A DNA stretch of 64,000 nt from Thermoplasmatales archaeon (lineage in GTDB: Archaea > Thermoplasmatota > Thermoplasmata > Thermoplasmatales > Thermoplasmataceae): positions 124,001 through 188,000 of the forward strand of contig JAJSLM010000003.1 of assembly GCA_026127925.1 (NCBI GenBank). The letters run 5' to 3'. How positions within the stretch are numbered: position 1 is the first letter of the stretch; each line of letters opens with the position of its first letter. Below the pieces are notes generated by a model, which made no database searches, had not been told where the DNA came from, and was given only the letters and a program-made list of their open reading frames with translations. Below are positions 34,939 through 44,402 of this stretch, in pieces. Made by a program: the position numbers and the translations under genes.

Positions 34939-37104
34939 TTAGAATATTTTTATAACAGCCATCATCATGTTCTGTGCCATTAAGCTCACGGTAAGAATGC
35001 CCTGAGAAACTATAGTCACGGAAGAACTTGCTAATGAAGTGTCTCCCAGTTTTGTTCCGTTAGGTAAAGTAACAAAGAACTTACCCTGTATTCCTGCAAG
35101 GTTAAGATAATGTTCAGCTAGAGGTACATTGTAAGTTTCCGGAGCAAGGCCTTTTGTTGCATTGTTATAGAAACTGGTGAACCCAGGAGATATTGGACCT
35201 ATGTAGTTCTCTGCAAGGAACATTTTAGAGCCGTTAGAGAAAGTGTAGTAGTACGGTGAATCAATTGCAGTCTGGTTTATCGAATACCATATAGCTTTCC
35301 TAAAGTCAAGTATGTTTGTCGGGAATTTGTAGTTGTTCATTGAGATGTAATAGACTATAGCTATCGGGCCAACATTCTTCCAATAACTGTTTAACGGTAA
35401 TTTGTCATAGGGTGTTGAATCAATTATTGAACTAAGGTAGGATGAGCTCACTAACGAAAGTTGGTATGTGTTGTCAAGAAAACCAGAAACCCTTCCGCTG
35501 TGATCCACTGTGTAATCCATTGTTACTGTTTTTATGTGTGCAGGCTGAGCAATCAAGGGAAAGTTACCTATTGGTTTGTTAGTAATGCTGTTCCAATAGG
35601 TGTTACCCCAGTAGTTGCCAACTTTAGCTATTACCGCCGAATCTAATGAGGCCCCCACACTAAAAATATGGTATGGACCTGTCCCCGGCATTCCATTTAC
35701 GTTTGTGTAATTGTTAGATTCTGTCGCGATAACTCCGTCGTGACTGTCTATGAATAATGGATCAGCTATGTTTCCCCACCAAAGTGCGATATTTAAAAGA
35801 AAGAATCGGTAGGGATGAAGGATATTAATAGTAAGATTGAGTGTGCTAGCATTCGTCACGAAGTCGGGAACAGCAACGGCCTGATTCGGATATTCCAGAA
35901 GCTTTGCCTGTGTCCCGTTGCTCCATGGATCATAATGAGAAAGCATTGTTGCTAGGAAATTGGCTGCAAAGATTGTGTTCGACTTATTAAGGTTAGAATA
36001 GTTTGTCTCATAAGGCATTTTTAGGTAAGACTCACCTGTTTCATTGTAAACAGTTCTCACTGCATGCAGCCAACCTGCTGGGATTGAGTACGGCGCCGTT
36101 GCAGCATACGCTGAATTATTGAATAGCAGGTCACCATAGTCATCAACAGAAACACCCTGGGCCATAACTATTGTTCTGTAGAATGAGAACCAAACCGTTG
36201 AAGCGTTCACAGGATCTGAATTGTTAAAGTGTATTCCTGAACGAAGCGTTATGCCGTAGTTCTGGTCCAATATCCCACCAGTCGGAGTCGTTGGCATACC
36301 AGACGCAAGAACTGGAACCACTTGGGAAACCGTTCCATTTAACTCATAAAGCTGCTGATAGAGTGCAGCGAACACAGGTCCGTCCTCGGTTGTAAACCCA
36401 TGTGAAGGATCAAGGGAATCAGGTGGAGCTAAGGCGCCGCCATCAGCTACATCAGTAAGATTACTGTTGCTCGGAGCTCTAATACCGTTAACATTATAGC
36501 TCATATTATACGACATTAAATTATAAAAATAATTTTCAAAATGAAAGTATGAGAAGTTCTTAACGTAAGGCTGAACAAAGAAAGAAAGCGAAGGATTTGG
36601 AAGCCATAGATAATTGTATTGATCATAAAAGGTATGGTACAAGCTCACGAACTCATTCATCTGGGCTGTCGCATTTGTCATAAATGCTGTGTTAAGCGCT
36701 ATACTGCTATTCAGTGTAGCATTAGTAGTCCAAGCCTCGTTTGCCCCGAACGCACCACCGTTAGCATATGAGGTCATTGGATACAGCATTTGAGCTATTG
36801 GGTCAGCCCAATCTGGACCCCATGCCAGATCAACAAATTGTGGTGTAGACTGTGGCGTAGTCCACGTTCCTAATATTGCTGGTGAAACTAGTTTTATGCC
36901 AACTGGTATCCCTAATGCTTTATAATTATTCACTATAACCCCTAGCTGATATTCATCCAACGTACTTAGCGGAGAAAGAGCTGTCAAATGGAGAGTCGGC
37001 AAATTAGTTTTCGCCGGATGCGTAGCCATATAGCCAAAGTATCCACCGATTCCTGTCGCAACAAGCACAACCACTATAACTATGACCAAAACTTTTTTAT
37101 TCAC
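34939..37104 (-). CDS. Solute-binding protein of Opp type with circularly permuted halves
   Basis: The 721-residue product begins with a signal-anchor (VLVIVIVVVLVATGIGGYFG, 5-24). Residues ~35-200 resemble the C-terminal half of SBP_bac_5 proteins (AWGPDWADPIAQML, 94-107; a MNEFVSLYHTFYDQYNYLWL helix). Residues ~220-690 then resemble the N-terminal half (SLDPSHGFTTEDG, 230-242; GITLRSGIHF; GMPGTGPYHI, 471-480; a LAEHYLNLAGI segment near 662). The tail ends at the point where the C-terminal half would normally begin again. It starts at GTG after GAGGTGA, 4 bp behind the rhamnosidase gene, so it probably binds rhamnose-containing oligosaccharides. No permease is adjacent. Confidence 0.7.
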   Translation of the reverse strand: MNKKVLVIVIVVVLVATGIGGYFGYMATHPAKTNLPTLHLTALSPLSTLDEYQLGVIVNNYKALGIPVGIKLVSPAILGTWTTPQSTPQFVDLAWGPDWADPIAQMLYPMTSYANGGAFGANEAWTTNATLNSSIALNTAFMTNATAQMNEFVSLYHTFYDQYNYLWLPNPSLSFFVQPYVKNFSYFHFENYFYNLMSYNMSYNVNGIRAPSNSNLTDVADGGALAPPDSLDPSHGFTTEDGPVFAALYQQLYELNGTVSQVVPVLASGMPTTPTGGILDQNYGITLRSGIHFNNSDPVNASTVWFSFYRTIVMAQGVSVDDYGDLLFNNSAYAATAPYSIPAGWLHAVRTVYNETGESYLKMPYETNYSNLNKSNTIFAANFLATMLSHYDPWSNGTQAKLLEYPNQAVAVPDFVTNASTLNLTINILHPYRFFLLNIALWWGNIADPLFIDSHDGVIATESNNYTNVNGMPGTGPYHIFSVGASLDSAVIAKVGNYWGNTYWNSITNKPIGNFPLIAQPAHIKTVTMDYTVDHSGRVSGFLDNTYQLSLVSSSYLSSIIDSTPYDKLPLNSYWKNVGPIAIVYYISMNNYKFPTNILDFRKAIWYSINQTAIDSPYYYTFSNGSKMFLAENYIGPISPGFTSFYNNATKGLAPETYNVPLAEHYLNLAGIQGKFFVTLPNGTKLGDTSLASSSVTIVSQGILTVSLMAQNMMMAVIKIF

Positions 37105-37108
37105 TTTT

Positions 37109-39877
37109 TCACCTCATTTTAATTACAATACTATAATCACCAGAATTCAATTCGTATCCGATTTTCTCTTTGTCTTTCCTTTTAACCAGGAGGTTACTGT
37201 TTATTGATACTACATCTTCAATCTCCCTATTATCTAACTCGATCAAACATTTTGTGTTTGTAGGTACATGTATGTAAACCTCTCTTTTCTCCTCACTTAG
37301 GGACTTGAAATTATAATAAACAAACCCTTTGGGGGACTTAAAGGAAAATCTCAGGTTCCTAATTTCTTTCACAAAATGTGGCGATATTTTGAATTCATCG
37401 AATCCGGGATTTTCAAAACATGGCTCTATTCCAACGAGTGTATCAAAGAACCAATTATCGACGGTACCAAACATTATATGGTTATGCGAATTCATACCCC
37501 CCTCAGTTGGCTTTATGTTATTGAGTTCTTTTAATGAACTGTTTGTCAACAGTTCCCATCTCTCCCATAACGTTGTGGCGCCCTCCTTTAACATGTATCC
37601 CCATCCAGGGTAACTTGTTTGTGTAACCACTTTAAATGCAATGTCGGAGTGACCATGTAATGATAAAGTCTGGAGTAAATACCTAGTTCCCCATATACCA
37701 GTGTTTAAATGATTATCGCATTTTATTACAATATCTTTTAACAGGTAATCAAATATTTCACCCCTCTTTTCAGTTGGCGTTATACCAAAATATAACGGTA
37801 AAATTTGGGAAGTTTGTGTTCCATATTCTCGATCACCATAGTAGGATATTTGAAACTTTTCAGGCAATCCAGATCTTTGTTTATCTAAAAATGGAGAAGA
37901 CAGCTGTTCTCTCACTATTAGAAACCTTTGGTTAAAAGCATTTTTAACAATTTCCTTATCTCTTTCGAAAGCCTCATGGTCATTATTTCCCAGTACTTTG
38001 GCTATTTTTGCCATTATGTCTAAATCCTTAAACAAAATAAAAGTGGCATACAACTCACCAGGGGTATCCAAAGGTCTGATCATCTTCGGCGGGCACCAAT
38101 CTCCATATTTATAAAATACCAAAATACCATCTTTGGTCTTACCACGAAGGAAATCTAACCACTTCTTTACGTAAGGATAATAGTCAGACAATATCTTTTT
38201 ATCACCATAATACCTATATACATCCCAAAGAATTGATATATATTCATCACCCCAACCAGGATCTGCTGGATAAAGCTGCAAAAAAGGTGGAACAACATCT
38301 GGAATTTCACCATCCTCTAGTTGTGAGTCCCTTATATCATCTAACCATTTCTTATAAAATCCGTACATGTCAAAATTCATTATAGATTCTTCGGCAACTA
38401 GACTAGAATCTCCTAACCACCCCATTCTTTCGTCTCTTTGGGGACAATCGGTTGGAATTCCCATTAAATTACTTACTTGTGACCAGAGGACCATTTTATG
38501 TATCTTATTAAGTATCTCATTCTCTCCACCAAAAACGATACTACCAACTGGATCTACATTACTGTGCACAATTTTCCCTTCTACCATGTCTAGGGTCAGA
38601 AATAGGTTCTTTCCTTTAATCTCCACGTACCTGAAACCATGATATGTAAATCTTGGCTCATAAATCTCATGACTTTCTCCTTTCGATATATACCTGTCTT
38701 CGTTTTTCGCTGTATTATTTGAACCCGTATTTATGCCATTTTCATCCAGTAATTCTGCAAACCGCAGTTTAATTTCATCTCCTTTCTTTAGTCCTTCTAA
38801 TTTTATTTTGATCCAGCCGCTGTAATTTTGACCGAAATCCAGAATATACCGATCTGGATCATTATAAACGATGGACCTCGGTTTCATAGTCCCTATAATT
38901 TCAATTGGAGGAAATAATGCGTCGGAAACAAGCTCACCTAAAACAGAATCTGAATACGTGCAAATTTTCCATTTAGAATCGTCAAATGAGGGCAGATCCC
39001 AGCCAGATTGTTCTAATCGAGCATCATATACCTCACCGTTATATATATCAGCATATAATATGGGTCCAGAAGACGTTTTCCAAGAATCATTAGTACCAAA
39101 ATAAATAATTTGTCCATCTTTAAAAGTCAAAAGTACGTCCATAATAACTTGATGTTTACCATCGTATCCGTATTCAGCGGTATATCGACTATTGCCCACC
39201 ATGACCCCGATGCAATTCATATTTTTTTTAATATTCTCTGTCACATCGTAAGTTGAATACAAAACCTTTTTTTTGTAGTCTGTCCACTGAGGTGTTAAAA
39301 CTTTTGTTCCTATCTTTTTACCATTTACTCTCAACTCATAGTACCCAAGTGCACTTATGTAAATTTTTGCGCTCTTAATATCATTATTGACATTAAATTC
39401 CTTCCTGAGTATTGAATCAACCAAAATCCATTTTCCTTTCCATGCATTTTTTTCAATAAAAGCAGTTTCAAATGAATATACGTCGCTAAATACACTTACC
39501 TCATCATAATTGTCCCACCATTTAACTCGCCAATAATATTTCGAAAAATTTTCAAGAGGCAAGCCTTCGTAATAAATAAATGAGGTCTTCTTAGATATCA
39601 CTTTTCCGGAATCCCACTCATCACCTACTTCATTATATACCCTAGATTTATTCTTTGATACAATTATTCTGTATGCAACTTGATTACAATTGACTTTTTT
39701 GGAATTAGGTAACCATGAAAAAAATGGGTCCTCTATATCTAAGCCTATTGGATTTTCTACAAAGTTTATCCTCCCGTATAACACCTTATTTAGAGAATCA
39801 TCCACGATGTTATTATGATTTAATACAATATAAACAATTAGCCGGACAATTCCGGACTTGACCATTCTTTCTGGCAA
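37109..39877 (-). CDS. Alpha-L-rhamnosidase, GH78
   Basis: The protein is 922 residues from the first ATG; homologues normally begin near VENPIGLDIEDPFFSW (residues 40-55), so the first ~31 codons are doubtful and GTG at 39784 is an alternative start. The catalytic region carries TDCPQRDERMGWLGDSS and WLDDIRDSQLEDGEIPDVV, diagnostic for GH78. N-terminal beta domains (YYWRVKWWD, YYELRVNGKKIG) and a C-terminal beta domain flank the (alpha/alpha)6 barrel. No convincing signal peptide is seen. It would remove terminal L-rhamnose from glycosides or polysaccharide fragments and feeds the rhamnose genes in this window. Confidence 0.88.
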   Translation of the reverse strand: MPERMVKSGIVRLIVYIVLNHNNIVDDSLNKVLYGRINFVENPIGLDIEDPFFSWLPNSKKVNCNQVAYRIIVSKNKSRVYNEVGDEWDSGKVISKKTSFIYYEGLPLENFSKYYWRVKWWDNYDEVSVFSDVYSFETAFIEKNAWKGKWILVDSILRKEFNVNNDIKSAKIYISALGYYELRVNGKKIGTKVLTPQWTDYKKKVLYSTYDVTENIKKNMNCIGVMVGNSRYTAEYGYDGKHQVIMDVLLTFKDGQIIYFGTNDSWKTSSGPILYADIYNGEVYDARLEQSGWDLPSFDDSKWKICTYSDSVLGELVSDALFPPIEIIGTMKPRSIVYNDPDRYILDFGQNYSGWIKIKLEGLKKGDEIKLRFAELLDENGINTGSNNTAKNEDRYISKGESHEIYEPRFTYHGFRYVEIKGKNLFLTLDMVEGKIVHSNVDPVGSIVFGGENEILNKIHKMVLWSQVSNLMGIPTDCPQRDERMGWLGDSSLVAEESIMNFDMYGFYKKWLDDIRDSQLEDGEIPDVVPPFLQLYPADPGWGDEYISILWDVYRYYGDKKILSDYYPYVKKWLDFLRGKTKDGILVFYKYGDWCPPKMIRPLDTPGELYATFILFKDLDIMAKIAKVLGNNDHEAFERDKEIVKNAFNQRFLIVREQLSSPFLDKQRSGLPEKFQISYYGDREYGTQTSQILPLYFGITPTEKRGEIFDYLLKDIVIKCDNHLNTGIWGTRYLLQTLSLHGHSDIAFKVVTQTSYPGWGYMLKEGATTLWERWELLTNSSLKELNNIKPTEGGMNSHNHIMFGTVDNWFFDTLVGIEPCFENPGFDEFKISPHFVKEIRNLRFSFKSPKGFVYYNFKSLSEEKREVYIHVPTNTKCLIELDNREIEDVVSINSNLLVKRKDKEKIGYELNSGDYSIVIKMR

Positions 39878-40573
39878 AAATCATCTCAAGATACAAATTA
39901 TGAGAATTTTAAGGGACATATTCTTTATACTGTTTTATTGCTTATTTCTCTTAACATACGGTAAACTTTCTCGATTGAACGTTGGCCGTTTGCGAGGGTT
40001 GAGAGAAGTAATATAATAGATTAGATACGGATTCATTAACATTGGAACGAGTTAAGAGTTCAGTGATCTAAAGGTTATCAGAACCTGCGGTACAAGCCTA
40101 AGGACTATTATATAAAGATCGCATAATAGTATTATAACGAATAAAACGTCTGCCAGGTACCCCAATGATCAGATCACAATCGATGATCTCTTCAAGAAGC
40201 TGAATGAGCAAGATAAGATCAATGATGGACTCAAGAAGGAAATGACTCCCTGAGAAAGGATCTAGAGAAACTGAAAAAAGAACTTGTAGGTTACAAGATA
40301 GGACATCCTGAAAACGTTCATTTGACAGTAGCATCTCTGTAATATTATACGGGTATTCTGAAAACTCTTAGCCAAAATAACAACTACTTTTAATTGGTTG
40401 AATCGGGTTATTTATCATAAAATGTCTATCACGGTATTTTTTTAGTTCGAGATCCTCTCAATGGATACATTTTTAACCTAACAAAACCGAAAACTAGAGG
40501 GTCAGCAATAAAGTACCGTACATGTCTTGAATTAAATTTATATTTTTTCAATTAATAATCTTCGAGATGACTT
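39878..40573. other. Intergenic with a decayed coiled-coil transposase fragment
   Basis: At about 40165-40340 the plus strand reads TIDDLFKKLNEQDKINDGLK, a stop, then after a one-base shift LRKDLEKLKKELVGYKIGHP. That is the heptad-rich N-terminal style of IS66-type transposases (LKKELxxYKxPH). It is a relic. Elsewhere I see no gene. An AT-rich stretch with TTTATATTTTTT near 40536-40547 precedes the permease start. Confidence 0.35.
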
Positions 40574-42004
40574 ATGGAACATTATATCGACGGGAATAAG
40601 TTGGAACCTAATCAGGTTTCTGTGCTGAGAGCCTCATTTTACTCATTGGCAACGATCTTACCATTCGGTGTTTTTGGTTTTGCGGCGATAGGTGTCATTT
40701 CATTTACTCCTTATGCTGTTGAAGCTTTTTTGGTTGGATTCTTAGTTACACTGGTATCGATAGGAATAGCAATACCTTTCAGTAAGCGAATTTCAAACGC
40801 AGGTGGATGGGCTGCCTATGCAGCTGCTGGTGCAGGGAAGCAAATTGGTTATCTTACGGGATGGGCCTACGCAGGGGGATATACTGTTAGTACAGGGGCA
40901 CTGTCTGCAACAACGGGTTATCTAACATCAGTTTTCGTATCATATTTCTATCACATTACGCTGCCACTGTACCTTGTGTACGCCATCGACACTTCAGTGA
41001 TTCTTGTTGCTTTTTTCGTAGCTCGGTTGAAGGTAAAACTGATGACGTATGTTGGTGCTATCATTGGAGCTATTGAAGTAGGTTCGGCAATTGCCATTGC
41101 TGTTTTTATAATTGTTCTATTGGGTGAACACAACTCGTTTCAGCCGCTAACATTCCCAAAAATTGGCTCATTACCAGCCTTCTTTGTGGGTTTTATCGTT
41201 GGTGCATTGGGAAGTTATTCAGGATACGGAGTAATCCTGACATTATCCGAGGAATCAAAGATACCTAAAAGAAATGTTGGTAAGGCTTTGCTGCTTACTG
41301 TGATAACGGCTGCCGTTGTGTTCATTCTTGGAACATACGCAATAGTTGCTGGTTGGGGATTCTCAGATTTATCTTCATTGATTTCACTTACTGCACCAGG
41401 ATACACTGTTATAGGAAAATATCTAGGAAAATCTATTGCTATATACGCTTTAGTTTTACTCCTAATTGCAGATTATGGTACCTCGATCGGTTTAATGGGG
41501 GCAGCATCAAGAGTGTACTACTCTCTGGGAAGAGATCATATAATTCCTCAATGGTTTTCTAAATTGAACAAGGGAGATGTGCCGGAGAATAGCTCCTTGC
41601 TGATTGCATTGGTTGGCCTAATTCTTGCAATTGGATTAACACAGATATTCGTATTTGTATATGGGGCTGTAGAGGGCATATTTTACGGCGTTGCTGTGCT
41701 TGGCCTCTTCGGAACTTTTGTTTTCATATTTTATCATATCACAACTTCCATTTCTATGCCTATCTATTTCAAACGAATTGACCAGTTTAAATTTTATTAT
41801 ATAATTTTGCCCGTTATTGCCATTGTTGTGTTTTTAATCATTCTATACTACTCGCTTTTGGGTATTACTATGCCCCTTCTAATCATGCCTGTAGCCGTTG
41901 TAGTCTGGCTGATACTTGGGCTGATATTAATCAGAAGAAGTATGAGGCTCTACAACATAAAGGAATTTAAACTAGACCAACTTGAAGAAGGTAACGGAAA
42001 ATGA
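40574..42004 (+). CDS. APC-superfamily amino-acid permease
   Basis: The 476-residue protein has about 12 membrane helices. The N-terminal region (SLATILPFGVFGFAAIGVIS, then NAGGWAAYAAAGAGKQIGYL) resembles the APC consensus of unwound helix 1 and the SxxGGxYxY motif. SGYGVILTLSEESKIPKRNV corresponds to the GFE...E...P.R..P motif. A weak GAGATGA precedes the ATG. The stop overlaps the aminotransferase start by 4 bp, so the imported amino acid is probably its substrate. Confidence 0.85.
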   Translation: MEHYIDGNKLEPNQVSVLRASFYSLATILPFGVFGFAAIGVISFTPYAVEAFLVGFLVTLVSIGIAIPFSKRISNAGGWAAYAAAGAGKQIGYLTGWAYAGGYTVSTGALSATTGYLTSVFVSYFYHITLPLYLVYAIDTSVILVAFFVARLKVKLMTYVGAIIGAIEVGSAIAIAVFIIVLLGEHNSFQPLTFPKIGSLPAFFVGFIVGALGSYSGYGVILTLSEESKIPKRNVGKALLLTVITAAVVFILGTYAIVAGWGFSDLSSLISLTAPGYTVIGKYLGKSIAIYALVLLLIADYGTSIGLMGAASRVYYSLGRDHIIPQWFSKLNKGDVPENSSLLIALVGLILAIGLTQIFVFVYGAVEGIFYGVAVLGLFGTFVFIFYHITTSISMPIYFKRIDQFKFYYIILPVIAIVVFLIILYYSLLGITMPLLIMPVAVVVWLILGLILIRRSMRLYNIKEFKLDQLEEGNGK

Positions 42005-42951
42005 TGAGATTTGAGACTGGTTCGTGGATTCATTCTCACACGGGAAAATACGATCTTTCACAGAGCGGTATGTACGGAAGAATATCTCTAGATAAATACT
42101 TCGATGTTAAATCTTTAGTGTCTGAGGAAGATCTGAAAGATTCCATAGCAAGTATAAATGATTGCAACAAATCTCAGGTTGTTATAACTCACGGAGCTAC
42201 TGAAGCATCTTTTACATCTCTTTATCACATATATGAGACCGGAATCAAAGATAGCAAAACAAATCTTCCGGAGTACGAACCACTTTATAAATTACCACTA
42301 CAAATCGGTTTTTCAAATGAGGACTTTGGTTTATTTATCACTAGCAACCCCAATAATCCTACTGGTGCCTTAATCCAATTACCTGTTGGTTATTCTGGTT
42401 ATTTGATCGACGAAACTTTTCTTCTGTTTTCCTCTAGTCTAGACATGTTACATTATCCTGCCAACACTTATCGTACTAACACATTTACCAAATTTTTTGG
42501 AGGAGATGACCTACGAGTTGGATACATCATTGCACCGAGTAAAAAAGAAGCTGAGGCCATAGAAGCTCTAAGAGGAATATTCACAGAATATGTTTCTAGG
42601 TACAATATCTCCGTTGCATATCGGATATTAAACGATTTGGATTCAATAGTCCAGAATGTGAGGGATATTCAGACGAAAAACTACAATTTTCTTTTGAAAA
42701 ATAAAGGCAATTTAAAATTTTATTTAGATAGACAGCCTAAACTAGGCACAGTCTCGTTTTTGGACTATTCAAAACTTTCTGAAATTGATTCTCTCACTTT
42801 TTCTGAGCTGCTTTTTAAAGAGTCTATATCCGTTGTTCCAGCTAAATTCTTTGGAATAACTGGCCCTTACATTCGGGTTTGCTATTCACGCAGTGATTTT
42901 CCTGATTCCTTTAGTAAACTAATAAACTTCTTGGACAGCATTTCAGTATAA
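42001..42951 (+). CDS. Class I/II PLP aminotransferase, short form
   Basis: The 316-residue protein has THGATEASFTSLY (PLP phosphate loop region), SNPNNPTG, the Lys region TFTKFFGGDDLRVGY with the Schiff-base Lys, and YIRVCYSR with the carboxylate-binding Arg. It is about 60 residues shorter than usual (aspartate aminotransferases are ~390), mainly at the N-terminus and between the first two motifs. It is translationally coupled to the amino-acid permease. The substrate amino acid is unknown. The HTH_10 gene downstream is in the other orientation. Confidence 0.8.
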   Translation: MMRFETGSWIHSHTGKYDLSQSGMYGRISLDKYFDVKSLVSEEDLKDSIASINDCNKSQVVITHGATEASFTSLYHIYETGIKDSKTNLPEYEPLYKLPLQIGFSNEDFGLFITSNPNNPTGALIQLPVGYSGYLIDETFLLFSSSLDMLHYPANTYRTNTFTKFFGGDDLRVGYIIAPSKKEAEAIEALRGIFTEYVSRYNISVAYRILNDLDSIVQNVRDIQTKNYNFLLKNKGNLKFYLDRQPKLGTVSFLDYSKLSEIDSLTFSELLFKESISVVPAKFFGITGPYIRVCYSRSDFPDSFSKLINFLDSISV

Positions 42952-43219
42952 TGTGAGCAAGTAAGATCTGTTCTACAATCATCATATTTTTACCTATTTT
43001 TTTTGACCTAGGGAGAGAGATTTTAGGAAATTCTATTCTTTATCATCGCTCTCGTCGATAAGGAAACAAAGACGATCACATGTCAAACAGTCCGTATGGC
43101 AGATTTGTTGTTAGGGAATTTGTCGAACTGTAATGAGGTATGAAATAACGGTTAATTTTCGGTTTGGGTATTTGATGCATGATTAGGTACTTTAGCAGAT
43201 GTACGATTCCTTGTTTATT

Positions 43220-43894
43220 TCAGTATTTGGCCATTTCAGAATTTATTATCATATTTTCTGCCTTTCTCAGATGCTCCTCTACAGTTGATTTTGAGAGCCC
43301 CGCTGCCTTGGATATCCCAAGAAGATACGTACGTTTGGGTAATTCATAGTAACCCTTGCTATAAGCTATCTTAAGGATTTCAATCTCGCTCTCTGAAAGC
43401 GAAAGATTGAATTTTAGGTACCTTTCTTCATCAACATGCATAAACTTGAAATCAAAGACTCTGCCAATGTTTTCCAAATCATGCTTCAGGCTATTTACTT
43501 CTTCACTCGGTAACATAACAGAAAGGTTTTCATACCCACTGGAAATAGTATCATTTTCGTACAGCACAGTATAATTATCTAGGAGTCCGCTGAGCATCTG
43601 ATCATATTTCTCTAGGAATAATACCTTGTAATGGTGTTTAGAACCTGCAATGTTCGTAACACTGATCACCTTCTTTACTGATGGGTGCATACCTAAGCGT
43701 CGAACAAAACTACCGAGGGATGCACTCGAGTCACTCTGGATCTCGATGAAACCCAAAATTCTGTCCTTCTCTCTTTGCGGCTTCACAATCAAAGTGTGTA
43801 TCTTTACAGGAAGTTCTTCGCCTAGCAAAGTCCAACAACCTTCATGGGAAATCTTGAAATCAACTTTCGAAAAATCAACAGGTGTATACTTCAT
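43220..43894 (-). CDS. HTH_10 (bacterio-opsin-activator-like) regulator 3
   Basis: This 224-residue protein is the third member of the local HTH_10 family, with HEGCW at 17-21, a variable alpha/beta middle and a C-terminal HTH (LSESEIEILKIAYSKGYYEL, then LGISKAAGLSKSTVEEHLRK). A TATATAATT-like box lies too close to the ATG (about 13 nt), so the promoter is not settled. It faces the RhaM gene across about 200 bp, so rhamnose genes are the likely targets. Confidence 0.75.
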   Translation of the reverse strand: MKYTPVDFSKVDFKISHEGCWTLLGEELPVKIHTLIVKPQREKDRILGFIEIQSDSSASLGSFVRRLGMHPSVKKVISVTNIAGSKHHYKVLFLEKYDQMLSGLLDNYTVLYENDTISSGYENLSVMLPSEEVNSLKHDLENIGRVFDFKFMHVDEERYLKFNLSLSESEIEILKIAYSKGYYELPKRTYLLGISKAAGLSKSTVEEHLRKAENMIINSEMAKY

Positions 43895-44063
43895 ATTGTC
43901 AAATTATATAGCTCTCACTGGTATTAAAATTTTCTATACAACATAGGATAATATTTTCCATGTAGAATGTTTTAATAAAAAGATAAACGCCCACTCTTGT
44001 GAATTTCTTGGAAAGTAAATGTTTTGTTGCAACAATAACAAATACCGTACATATCTGCAAAAA

Positions 44064-44073
44064 TAATTATATC
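44064..44073 (+). promoter_or_regulatory. TATA box of rhaM
   Basis: TAATTATATC is centred about 27 nt before the ATG at 44095 and only about 12 nt before the upstream ATG at 44080. It supports the downstream start and a leaderless transcript. Confidence 0.5.
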
Positions 44074-44094
44074 AAAATTATGCAATTTAGATTT

Positions 44095-44400
44095 ATGCGG
44101 TATTTTTTTCATCTTAAAATAAAGGAATCGAAGATTAACGAATACAAAGAGCGTCATCACAACATCTGGCCAGAAATGATCGAGGCCCTAAAAGGGGCAG
44201 GTATACGAAATTACACTATATTCCTCGAAGGTACTGATGTATATGGTTACTGGGAATGCGACAATTTCAAAAGAACTAGTGAATTCCTTAATAAAAGTGA
44301 GATCAATAGTAAATGGCAGGAATATATGTCGGACGTGATAGTAACTGAATCTAGCAAACGGCTTCCAGAAGAGTCAATGGAGGTATTCCATCTGGATTAA
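44095..44400 (+). CDS. rhaM: L-rhamnose mutarotase
   Basis: The 101-residue product matches RhaM in length and motifs: EYKERHHNIWPEMIEALKGA (the RRHNxIWPEL region with the catalytic His), NYTIFLEG and EYMSDVIVTE. The family interconverts the anomers of L-rhamnose so that the dehydrogenase receives the right one. I prefer the ATG at 44095 over the longer open frame because a TATA box is correctly spaced and homologues start here. Its stop is 2 bp from the end of the convergent SDR gene. It firmly ties this area to L-rhamnose. Confidence 0.92.
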   Translation: MRYFFHLKIKESKINEYKERHHNIWPEMIEALKGAGIRNYTIFLEGTDVYGYWECDNFKRTSEFLNKSEINSKWQEYMSDVIVTESSKRLPEESMEVFHLD

Positions 44401-44402
44401 TA

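Noticed and set aside
43999-44094. N-terminal extension of the RhaM frame
   Set aside because: A TATA box falls inside it, and RhaM homologues begin at the ATG at 44095.
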